From DASRRB01 sp036732755 (GTDB lineage: Bacteria > Planctomycetota > B15-G4 > SIAN01): a DNA stretch of 32,188 nucleotides. The DNA is taken from the NCBI GenBank assembly GCA_036732755.1, contig DAINBU010000054.1, positions 1-32,188 on the forward strand. Direction: 5' to 3'. Of the stretch, positions 24,885 through 31,930 are shown piece by piece. The position numbers and the translations under genes are program-made. A model generated the notes under the pieces. The model did not search any database. It had not been told where the DNA came from and saw only the letters and a list, made by a program, of their open reading frames with translations. Each line of letters begins with the position of its first letter. Within the stretch, counting starts at the first letter, position 1.

Positions 24885-26149
24885 TGGAGCCGACCCCTGC
24901 CGAGAAGGCGCCTGCGGTGCCTGACTCCCCCGACGTTCCGGTCGCGCCCGCGAAGACGCGCGTCGTCGCCCTCGCGGCGCTCGCCGCGATCGCGTTGCTC
25001 GCCGGCGCCTTCGCGCTCGGGCTCGCCCCGCGACGGGCGCGCATGGAGAGGCTCGCGCTCGCGGCCGCCGAGCGCGACGACCGGCCGCGCGTCGAGGTCG
25101 AGAAGCCGCGCCGCAACCCCGCCCCGCCCGAGCTGCGCCTGCCCGGCGACGTGCGCGCGATGCAGCAGACCGTCCTGGGCGCGCGCGCCGTCGGATACCT
25201 GAAGTCGCTCCACGCCGACCTCGGCGACCACGTCGAGGCCGGACAGCTTCTCGCCGTGATCGACACCCCCGAGGTCGACGCGCAGCTCGTGCGGGCGCGC
25301 GCCGACGTGACGCTCGCCAAGGCCGCGGTCGTGAAGGCGCAGCGCGACCTCGACCTCGCGACCTCCACGCTGGAGCGCTGGAGCGGCTTCGCCGAGAAGG
25401 GCGGCGTCACGCCCCAGGACCTCGACGAGAAGCGCTCGGCCCAGGCGCAGGCCGCCGCGGCGCTCGAGGCGGCCGACGCCTCGGTCGCCGCCGCCGAGGC
25501 CGAGGCCAACCGCCTCGCCGTCCTGCAGCAGTTCGAGAAGGTGACCGCCCCCTTCACCGGCACGATCACGGCGCGCGACCTCGACGTTGGCGCGCTGGTG
25601 GTCGGCGACCTGAACGGGCGCGGGCGCGAGCTGTTTCGCCTCGAGCAGGTCGACGTGGTGCGCGTCTTCGTCGACGTGCCGCAGCCCGACGCGACGTCGA
25701 TCCGGCTTGGTGGCAGCGCAATCGTGACGGTGCGCAACTATCCGGGGCGTGAGTTCAAGGGCGTGGTCACGCGCAACGCCGGCGCGCTCGACCCGGCGAC
25801 GCGCACGCTGCGCTGCCAGGTCGAGGTCGAGAACCAGGAGGGGCTGCTCCTCCCCGGCATGTACGGCGAGGTGCGCATCACCCTGACGAGCGACCACGCG
25901 CTGCTCACCATCCCGAGCAGCGCCTTCGTCTTCGACGCCGACGGCACGCACGTCTGGGTGGTCGAGAACGGGCGCTCGCAGCGGAAGGAGGTGGCGGTCG
26001 GCGTCGACTTCGGGACGGCGCTCGAGGTGGTGCGCGGGCTCACGGGCGACGAGGACGTGATCACGAACCCGGGCGAGCGGCTCGGCGACGGCGTCGAGGT
26101 CGCGGCGTCGGCGGCCGCGGCGCGCAACGCGGGCAGGTCGGCGCAGTGA
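24884..26149 (+). CDS. RND efflux periplasmic adaptor (membrane fusion protein)
   Basis: A 421-residue adaptor whose ATG 24884 overlaps the RND stop by one base (TGATG). A Pro-rich cytoplasmic leader of ~23 residues precedes one helix (VVALAALAAIALLAGAFALGL, ~27-47). The barrel-sandwich motif reads ELRLPGDVRAMQQTVLGARAVGYLKSLHADLGDHVEAGQLLAVIDTPEVDAQL. A coiled-coil hairpin of ~70 residues follows, then FEKVTAPFTGTITARDLDVGALV and a beta-barrel with VFVDVPQPDATSIRLGGSAIVTVRNYPGREFKGVVTRNAGALDPATRTLRCQVEVEN. It is the adaptor for the RND permease just upstream. RND-adaptor-channel order is less usual than adaptor-RND-channel. Confidence 0.93.
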   Translation: MEPTPAEKAPAVPDSPDVPVAPAKTRVVALAALAAIALLAGAFALGLAPRRARMERLALAAAERDDRPRVEVEKPRRNPAPPELRLPGDVRAMQQTVLGARAVGYLKSLHADLGDHVEAGQLLAVIDTPEVDAQLVRARADVTLAKAAVVKAQRDLDLATSTLERWSGFAEKGGVTPQDLDEKRSAQAQAAAALEAADASVAAAEAEANRLAVLQQFEKVTAPFTGTITARDLDVGALVVGDLNGRGRELFRLEQVDVVRVFVDVPQPDATSIRLGGSAIVTVRNYPGREFKGVVTRNAGALDPATRTLRCQVEVENQEGLLLPGMYGEVRITLTSDHALLTIPSSAFVFDADGTHVWVVENGRSQRKEVAVGVDFGTALEVVRGLTGDEDVITNPGERLGDGVEVAASAAAARNAGRSAQ

Positions 26150-27546
26150 AGAAAGTCGCGCGCACGCTCCTGATCCTCGCGGCGGGGCTCGCCGGCGGCT
26201 GCCGGACCGACGCCGACCGCGACCCGCAGGAGTACCGCAAGGTGCTCGACGCGACGGTCGTGCCGGCCGACGACCCGCCGGCCGACCAGCCGCTCACGCT
26301 CGAGCGGGCGATGGCGGTGGCGAGCCGGCGCGACGAGTTCCTCGCGCGCCGCGGCGAGGACTACGTCCAGGCGCTGCTCCAGAAGAACCGCATCGTCTCG
26401 ACCTTCCTGCCGACCCTGAGCTTCGCGCCGTCCTACGTGATCGGCGACCGGCCGCCGGGCGGGACGGCCATCCCCAACAGCGGGCTCTCCGGCGCCTACG
26501 CCGTCCACGGCGACACGCTCTCCAAGTTCGAGGCGCCGCTGGTCGGCGAGCTGAACCTCTTCAACGGCTTCGGCGACGTCGCGAACCTCCACTCGATCGA
26601 GGCGATCATCGCGCAGCGCCACGAGCTCCTGCTCGACCTGCAGTCGACGGTCCTGCTCAACGTCGCGCAGGCGTTCTACGCGGTGCTGCGCTCCGAGCGG
26701 CAGGTCGAGGTGCTGCAGCGCGCGCTCGCGACCGAGGAGGCGCGGCTCGCCGACGTCGAGGCGCGCCTCGAGCACGGGCTCGCCACGAAGCTCGCCGTCG
26801 CGCAGACGCGCGCGCAGGTCGACCGGACGCGCGTCGTGCTGCTGATCGCGCAGAGCGACGTGAAGAACGGCCGCACCACGCTGGCGCGCGTCGTCGGCCT
26901 GCCGTCGATCCCGCAGCCGCTCGAGGATTCGCTCGCCGTGCCGGACAGCGTCGCGCCCGAGCCCGACCTCGAGCAGGTAGCGCTGGATCATCGGCGCGAC
27001 CTCGCGGCGGCGCGCTCCGCCATCGAGGCGGCGCGCCACGGCGTCGACTCCGCGATGAGCCAGTACTACCCCTCGGTCACGCTCGACGTGAACGCCTTCC
27101 TCTTCCGCCAGAGCTACGCCGACGCGAGCCACTGGAACGCGCTGCTCAGCGCCAACCTGCCGATCTTCACGGCGGGCCGGATCGAGGCGGAGGTGCGCAT
27201 CGCCTGGTCGTTCCTGCGGCAGGCGGCGCTGGACGAATCGGCGCTGCGCCGCTTCGTCCTCCACGACGTCGCGACCGCCTGGGAGAACCTCGACGCGAGC
27301 CTGCGGCGGATCACCGCGCTCGAGGACGCGGTCGCCGCCGCCGCCGAGGCGCTCGACCGCGCCAACGACGCCTTCTCGCTCGGTCTCGCCGTCAACCTCG
27401 ACGTCCTGGCGGCGCAAGACGCGCTGCGGCAGGCGGAGCTCGCGCTGTCGGGGGCGCGCTTCGACCGCAGCGTCTTCTATCTCGACCTCCGGCGCGCGAT
27501 CGGCGACCTCCCGGCGCGGGAGGATCCCGCGCTGACGGCTCGGTAG
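26146..27546 (+). CDS. TolC-family outer-membrane channel lipoprotein
   Basis: A 466-residue outer-membrane efflux protein starting at GTG 26146, overlapping the adaptor stop (GTGA). The signal KKVARTLLILAAGLAGGC (Cys19) suggests a lipoprotein. The first OEP repeat contains LERAMAVASRRDEFLARRGEDYVQALLQKNRIVSTFLPTLSFAPSYV, and the second LEQVALDHRRDLAAARSAIEAARHGVDSAMSQYYPSVTLDVNAF. GLAVNLDVLAAQDALRQAELALSGARFDRSVFYLDLRRAIGDL is the conserved C-terminal helix. It is a different subtype from the NodT-like channel upstream and closes the efflux operon. Direct coupling to the RND adaptor gene suggests it serves the RND pump, which would leave the NodT-like channel for the ABC exporter, or both could be shared. 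Confidence 0.92.
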   Translation: MKKVARTLLILAAGLAGGCRTDADRDPQEYRKVLDATVVPADDPPADQPLTLERAMAVASRRDEFLARRGEDYVQALLQKNRIVSTFLPTLSFAPSYVIGDRPPGGTAIPNSGLSGAYAVHGDTLSKFEAPLVGELNLFNGFGDVANLHSIEAIIAQRHELLLDLQSTVLLNVAQAFYAVLRSERQVEVLQRALATEEARLADVEARLEHGLATKLAVAQTRAQVDRTRVVLLIAQSDVKNGRTTLARVVGLPSIPQPLEDSLAVPDSVAPEPDLEQVALDHRRDLAAARSAIEAARHGVDSAMSQYYPSVTLDVNAFLFRQSYADASHWNALLSANLPIFTAGRIEAEVRIAWSFLRQAALDESALRRFVLHDVATAWENLDASLRRITALEDAVAAAAEALDRANDAFSLGLAVNLDVLAAQDALRQAELALSGARFDRSVFYLDLRRAIGDLPAREDPALTAR

Positions 27547-27629
27547 CCGGTCGGGCCGCGGCGCGGCAGAATGGCTCCCCCGTCCGACTGGTGACCCTGG
27601 ACCGCGCGGGCCGGCCCACCCGCGACTGC

Positions 27630-27643
27630 GAGGAATTCCCTTG
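27630..27643 (+). promoter_or_regulatory. Shine-Dalgarno sequence supporting a TTG start
   Basis: GAGGAA at 27630-27635 is five bases before TTG 27641. No ATG or GTG occurs earlier in this frame, and the next GTG (27707) would remove the first strands of the FHA domain. The site therefore supports TTG initiation. Confidence 0.6.
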
Positions 27644-28786
27644 GAAGGTTCGATCGTCGACACGCGCGACGGACGCCGCCGCCCGTTCCGCTGGCAGCCC
27701 GGCACCGTGGTCTTCGGCAGCGGCGTCGAGGCCGACCTCGTCCTGCCCGATTCCGCGGTCGCCGCCAAGCACGGCAAGATCGAGGTCACGGAGAGCGGCT
27801 GCCAGCTCACGGTCGAGCCGGGCGTCCCGCCCGTCAAGGTGAACGGCGCGATCACGCGGGAGGCGACGATCGACGTCGGCGACGTCGTCCGCATCGGCCC
27901 GTTCCAGCTCTCGCTCTCCGGCGCCGGCACCGAGGCCCCCGCCGCTCCTCCGGCTCCCGCCGCCGAGCGTCCCGCCGCGGCGCGTCCTGCTGCGGGCGCT
28001 CGTCCTGCCGCGGCGCGACCTGCCACGGGCGCGCGGCCCGCCGCCGCCCCCGCGCGCTACGCCGCTCCGACGCGCGCAGCCGCCCCCGTCGCGCGCACGT
28101 CCGCGTCGCGCCACGCGGGGACGCGCGCCGCCGCGGTCGAGGAGGAGTCGCCCGAGGAGTCGCGCGCGGCGCAGCGAATGCGCGCGCGCACGGCGCCGAA
28201 GGCCGACGGCCGCTCGCTGCTGGTCGGCGGCGGCATCCTCCTCGGCATCGTGCTGCTCGCCGTCGTCTTCCTGAACAGCGGCAAGGCGTGGAGCGGGCTC
28301 GGCGACACGTCGTTCCCGCAGGAGCGGATCGCCGTGCAGCGGATGCTCTCCGACTGCAACTTCGCCGCCGCGAGGCAGCGCGTCGACGAGCTCATGACGA
28401 AGACCGACGACACGAGCGACAAGAACAAGCTGATCGACCTGCGCGACATGGTGAAGAAGGCCGAGGCGCGCTACGAAGACGGAAAGACCGAGCTCCTGCG
28501 CATCCGCAACACGGTCGGCAAGCGGGAGAAGTACTACATCGTCAACGACGACCTGCCGGTCTTCATCGCGCACCACCGCGAGTTCGCGCCGCTCGTGAAG
28601 GAGGCGGAGGAGCTCTCCGACGAGCTGCGCAAGGGCAAGGTCTCCTCGCCCGCGCCGGCCGCCGGCACCTCCGAGGCCGACCTCGCGCCGGGCGAGACCG
28701 CGCCCGGCTTCGAGAAGCGCGCCGACCACGCCGCGGGCAAGGACGGCAACAAGGACGCCCCCATCAAGAAGGACGGCGGCCCGTGA
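27641..28786 (+). CDS. Single-pass membrane protein with degenerate FHA domain
   Basis: A 381-residue protein from TTG 27641. Residues ~5-93 form an FHA-like fold: FRWQPGTVVFGSGVEADLVLPDSAVAAKHGKIEVTESG, then VNGAITREATIDVGDVVRIGPFQLSL. The fold landmarks (ADLVL, His44, VNG, GDVVRIG) are present. Two canonical phosphothreonine-contacting residues are not: Gly-Arg is Gly26-Ser27, and Ser-Arg before the His is Ala41-Ala42. A long Arg/Pro/Ala linker with 11-residue repeats (~110-175) leads to one membrane helix (192-211). After that comes an ~85-residue Lys/Asp/Glu-rich helical region with TPR-like character (CNFAAARQRVDELMTKTDD) and an acidic/Ala/Lys tail. With a cytoplasmic N-terminus, the C-terminal part would be periplasmic. 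The function is unknown; a phospho-independent scaffold is one possibility. Confidence 0.75.
   Translation: MEGSIVDTRDGRRRPFRWQPGTVVFGSGVEADLVLPDSAVAAKHGKIEVTESGCQLTVEPGVPPVKVNGAITREATIDVGDVVRIGPFQLSLSGAGTEAPAAPPAPAAERPAAARPAAGARPAAARPATGARPAAAPARYAAPTRAAAPVARTSASRHAGTRAAAVEEESPEESRAAQRMRARTAPKADGRSLLVGGGILLGIVLLAVVFLNSGKAWSGLGDTSFPQERIAVQRMLSDCNFAAARQRVDELMTKTDDTSDKNKLIDLRDMVKKAEARYEDGKTELLRIRNTVGKREKYYIVNDDLPVFIAHHREFAPLVKEAEELSDELRKGKVSSPAPAAGTSEADLAPGETAPGFEKRADHAAGKDGNKDAPIKKDGGP
27968..28051 (+). repeat. 33-base tandem repeat encoding the Arg-Pro-Ala linker
   Basis: The unit RPAAARPAAGA is encoded at 27968-28000 and repeated with one substitution (RPAAARPATGA) at 28001-28033, followed by a partial copy RPAAAP at 28034-28051. 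The copies remain in frame and lie in the flexible linker between the FHA-like domain and the membrane helix. Confidence 0.75.
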
Positions 28787-29706
28787 GCGCGCGCGCGCTC
28801 GCGTTCTCCGCGAGCGCGGCGCTCCTCACCCACGTTGCGTGCTTCCCCGAGCCGGAGGCGCCGATGGCGACGCAGCAGGGGGCTCCGGCGCCCGCCGTGG
28901 CACGTGACGACGCGGCGGCCGAGAAGCTCGGCTGGCGGCTCGGCGCGCAGGCGTGGACCTTCCGCGACCGCACCGCCTTCGAGGCGATCGCGACTGCGCA
29001 CCGCCTCGGCCTCAAGTACATCGAGCTCTACCCCGGCCAGCCGCTCGCGCCCGACATGAAAGACGCGAAGGTCGGCCCCGAGATGGGAGAGAAGGCGCTC
29101 GCCGCGTTGAAGAAGAAGCTCGCCGACGAGCAGGTGAAGGCGGTGAGCTTCGGCGTCTGCGATCTGCCGAAGGACGAGGCAGTCGCGCGCAAGACCTTCG
29201 AGTTCGCGAAGGCGCTCGGCCTCGAGAACCTCGCGTCGGAGCCGGCGCCCGAGGCGCTCGACGTCGTCTCGAAGCTCGCCGACGAGTTCCAGATCAAGGT
29301 GGCCTTCCACAACCATCCGAAGGGCCACTCGCGCTACTGGGAGCCGCAGGTCGTCCTCGACGCCGTGAAGGGGCGCAGCGCGAAACTCGGCGCCTGCGCC
29401 GACACCGGCCACTGGACGCGCTCGGGCCTGAAGCCCGTCGACTGCCTGAAGCAGCTCGAGGGGCGCGTCTTCGAGCTCCACTTCAAGGACCTCGGCGAGT
29501 TCGCCAAGCAAGACGCCGCCGACGTCCCCTGGGGCAGCGGCAAGAGCGACGCCCGCGGCATCCTCGCCGAGCTGAAGCGCCAGGGCTTCCAGGGCCTGAT
29601 CAACGTCGAGTATGAAGAGGGCCGCGGCGCCGCGCTCGAGCAGGACGTCGCGAAGTGCATCGCCTTCTTCGATTCGACCGCGCGGGAGCTGTCCGCAGGG
29701 CATTAG
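28783..29706 (+). CDS. Secreted sugar-phosphate isomerase/epimerase-like TIM-barrel protein
   Basis: A 307-residue protein of the xylose-isomerase-like (AP endonuclease 2) TIM-barrel family. GTG 28783 overlaps the FHA gene stop (GTGA). A short hydrophobic leader ends in VAC (Cys20) with His at -3, a poor lipobox, so either lipidation or signal cleavage is possible. Metal and substrate residues of the family can be placed: E81 in KYIELYPG, H176/H178 in AFHNHPKG, D207 and H210 in ADTGHW, H233 in LHFKD, and E276 in NVEYEE. All look intact, so an active metal-dependent isomerase or epimerase on sugars is plausible. The substrate is unknown. Many Planctomycetota and Verrucomicrobiota encode exported versions starting GWRLGxQAW/Y as here. 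Confidence 0.85.
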   Translation: MSARALAFSASAALLTHVACFPEPEAPMATQQGAPAPAVARDDAAAEKLGWRLGAQAWTFRDRTAFEAIATAHRLGLKYIELYPGQPLAPDMKDAKVGPEMGEKALAALKKKLADEQVKAVSFGVCDLPKDEAVARKTFEFAKALGLENLASEPAPEALDVVSKLADEFQIKVAFHNHPKGHSRYWEPQVVLDAVKGRSAKLGACADTGHWTRSGLKPVDCLKQLEGRVFELHFKDLGEFAKQDAADVPWGSGKSDARGILAELKRQGFQGLINVEYEEGRGAALEQDVAKCIAFFDSTARELSAGH

Positions 29707-29716
29707 GGAGGACGCG

Positions 29717-31183
29717 ATGAGGTTCCCACGCCTTCCGTCGTTCGCGTCGCTGCTCGTCCTGGTGCTGCCGCCGGCGCAGGCGCGCGCGCAGGAGACGCTG
29801 CTCGAGTGGAGCGGCGCCGCGGGGGACGTCGCCCTCGGCTCGTCGCTCACGAGCTGCGGCGACGTCGACGGTGACCGCGTGCGCGACGTGGTCGCGGCGG
29901 AGTACGGGCACGGCGAGGTGCGCTGGTACTCGGGCGCGGATGGGCGGCTGATCCGCTTCGCGACGCCGCGGGGGCAGCTCTTCGTCCACGCCGTCGGCGA
30001 CGTGAACCGCGACGGGATCGAGGACGTGGTCGCGGTGCAGTGGGGTTCGGGGCGGCTCGCGGTCCTGTCGGGAGCCGACGCTTCGGAGCTCTACGCCCTC
30101 ACCGGCAACCCCTACCTCGGCGCCGACGTCCTGGGGCTCGGCGACGTCGACGGCGACGGCGCGGCCGACTTCGCCGTGACGCGCCCCTACGTCGATGCGA
30201 GCGATCCGAACAATCCGGGCCACGTCTCCGTGCACTCCGGCGGCGACGGCTCGCTCCTCTACGACCTCGCCGGCGTCAACCCCTACGACGGCTTCGGCTA
30301 CAGCGTCGCGCCGCTCGGCGATCTCGACGGCGACGGCGTCGTCGACTTCGCGGTCGGCGTGCCGACCTTGACGCAGGGCTACGTCGACCTGCGCTCGGGC
30401 GCGACCGGCGCGGCGCTCGGGACGCTCCCGTTCACGAACCGGTCCTACACGGGGTTCGCGTCGCACATGGTCGCGATCACCGATCGCGACGGCGACGGAT
30501 GGCGCGACCTGGTCGTGCGCGAGATCCCGATCAACGCCGACCGCGACCCCTACCGGCTCGCGCTCCTCTCGTCGGCGACCGGGAGCGAGCTCGCGCACAT
30601 CGACGCGCCGGTCGGCTGGACCGCGTTCGGCCACTCGCTCGAGAACGGCGGCGACCTCGACGGCGACGGGGTCGAGGAGATCCTCGCGACGATCTTCTAC
30701 GACCGGCTCGAGGTCTATTCGGGCGCGACGAACCTCCTGCTCTACTCCTTCGAGACCGGGGACCGCGAGGTCCACCTCGGCGGCTTCGGTCCCGCCGGCG
30801 ACCTCGACGGCGACGGGCGCGGCGACGTCGTGCGCGCGTCCTTCGACTCGCGCAACCCGGTCGGCACGATCACCCTCTCCTCGGGCAACGACCTCTTCCT
30901 CGACGCGACCCCGCGGATTGCCTTCGCGCGCGACCCCGTCTCCCGGACGCTGCGCACGGGGGTGCCGGGGAACCTCTCGCTGCTCGTCCTCACCGAGGTG
31001 AACGGCTCGTCGACCTGGCGTCCGCTCGGACCGCTCGTCCCGTTCGACGCGACCGGCACGGTCGACTCGAGCTTCGACACGCCGGCCGGCCTCGCCGGCT
31101 ACGTCCTCGGCTTCCGCGGCTTCGCGATCAACGCGCGCGGCCGTGTCGGAGCGAGCGGGCTCGTGTGCATTGAGTTCTGCTGA
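29717..31183 (+). CDS. Secreted FG-GAP (integrin-alpha-like) seven-bladed beta-propeller protein
   Basis: A 488-residue secreted protein; GGGAGG at 29706-29711 precedes ATG 29717. The signal peptide (about 1-24, cleavage after ARA) is clear. Seven calcium-loop motifs of the DxDGDGxxD type follow in order: DVDGDRVRD (49-57), DVNRDGIED, DVDGDGAAD, DLDGDGVVD, DRDGDGWRD, DLDGDGVEE and DLDGDGRGD. This number fits one complete seven-bladed propeller, each blade also carrying a YSGADG/RSGATG-like strand. A C-terminal ~100-residue beta-rich module (from about LDATPRIAFARDP to VCIEFC) ends in two cysteines four apart. Such proteins are abundant in Planctomycetota. Binding of a glycan or protein partner is likely, but the partner is unknown. 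Confidence 0.9.
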   Translation: MRFPRLPSFASLLVLVLPPAQARAQETLLEWSGAAGDVALGSSLTSCGDVDGDRVRDVVAAEYGHGEVRWYSGADGRLIRFATPRGQLFVHAVGDVNRDGIEDVVAVQWGSGRLAVLSGADASELYALTGNPYLGADVLGLGDVDGDGAADFAVTRPYVDASDPNNPGHVSVHSGGDGSLLYDLAGVNPYDGFGYSVAPLGDLDGDGVVDFAVGVPTLTQGYVDLRSGATGAALGTLPFTNRSYTGFASHMVAITDRDGDGWRDLVVREIPINADRDPYRLALLSSATGSELAHIDAPVGWTAFGHSLENGGDLDGDGVEEILATIFYDRLEVYSGATNLLLYSFETGDREVHLGGFGPAGDLDGDGRGDVVRASFDSRNPVGTITLSSGNDLFLDATPRIAFARDPVSRTLRTGVPGNLSLLVLTEVNGSSTWRPLGPLVPFDATGTVDSSFDTPAGLAGYVLGFRGFAINARGRVGASGLVCIEFC

Positions 31184-31221
31184 CCCCCGGACGACCCGTT
31201 GCGGCCCTCGACGAGCCGGAG

Positions 31222-31241
31222 TACTGTCCATAAAGACAGTA
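31222..31241 (+). promoter_or_regulatory. LexA box (SOS operator) in front of lexA
   Basis: TACTGT at 31222-31227 and ACAGTA at 31236-31241 form a perfect inverted repeat around an 8-base spacer, matching the CTGT-N8-ACAG operator known for enterobacterial LexA. It lies 35 bases before the lexA start, where the promoter must be; TAAAGA at 31231-31236 inside the box is a weak -10 candidate. It implies autoregulation of the lexA-imuA unit. Confidence 0.9.
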
Positions 31242-31276
31242 TCCCGCCCCGGCCCCCCTGCCCGAGGACCCGTCCG

Positions 31277-31930
31277 ATGCGCGAGCCCACCCCGCGCCAG
31301 ACTCGAGTGCTCCGCTTCATCCGGCAGTTCGCCGCGCGGCGCGGCTACCCGCCGACCTACGCGGAGATCGCCGAGGGGCTCGCGTTCCGGTCGCAGAACG
31401 CGGCGCGCGAGCACGTGCGGCTGCTGGCCCGGAAGGAGCTGCTGGTCGTCGAGCCGGGGCGCGCGCGCGGGCTGCGCGTCGTCGCGGCCGACGACGCGCC
31501 GGCGCGGGAGCTCGGCGGCGGCGGCCTGCCGGTGGTCGGCGAGGTCGCGGCCGGCCAGCCGATCCTGGCGCAGGAGAACGTCGAGCGCACGCTCGCCGTC
31601 GATCGGGCCGCCTTCGCGCCGCGCGCCGACTTCCTGTTGCGCGTGCGCGGCGATTCGATGATCGAGGCCGGCATCGAGCCCGACGACCTGCTCGCGGTCC
31701 ACCGCACGGCGAGCGTGCGCGACGGCGCGATCGCGGTGGTGCGGCTCGACGACGACGTCACGGTCAAGCGCTTCCGCGTGCGCGCGCGCCGCGGGCGGCG
31801 CGAGGTCGTGCTCGAGCCGGCGAACCGCGCGCTCTCCCCCATCGTGGTCGACCCGACGCGCGTGCACGTGGCGATCGAGGGGCTCGTCGTCGGCCTGCTG
31901 CGCCCGTTCGCAGCGTGGCGTGTGAGATGA
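31277..31930 (+). CDS. lexA: LexA repressor (SOS regulator, self-cleaving)
   Basis: A 217-residue LexA. ATG 31277 follows GAGGA at 31264-31268 with an 8-base gap. The N-terminal winged helix is TPRQTRVLRFIRQFAARRGYPPTYAEIAEGLAFRSQNAAREHVRLLARKELL (residues 5-56), with the recognition helix around SQNAAREHVRLL. The C-terminal protease has all catalytic features: cleavage site VAAG (A92-G93), nucleophile Ser127 in GDSM and general-base Lys164 in VTVK. RecA filaments would trigger autocleavage after DNA damage. The intact box upstream and the coupled imuA-like gene show it is the head of an SOS mutagenesis operon. The recognition helix suits the CTGT-N8-ACAG operator seen upstream, which is inference. 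Confidence 0.96.
   Translation: MREPTPRQTRVLRFIRQFAARRGYPPTYAEIAEGLAFRSQNAAREHVRLLARKELLVVEPGRARGLRVVAADDAPARELGGGGLPVVGEVAAGQPILAQENVERTLAVDRAAFAPRADFLLRVRGDSMIEAGIEPDDLLAVHRTASVRDGAIAVVRLDDDVTVKRFRVRARRGRREVVLEPANRALSPIVVDPTRVHVAIEGLVVGLLRPFAAWRVR

Noticed and set aside
27547..27640. CAGAAT near 27570 as a promoter for the FHA-like gene
   Set aside because: There is only a four-of-six match to a -10 and no recognisable -35, so I cannot support a promoter call in this 94-base gap.
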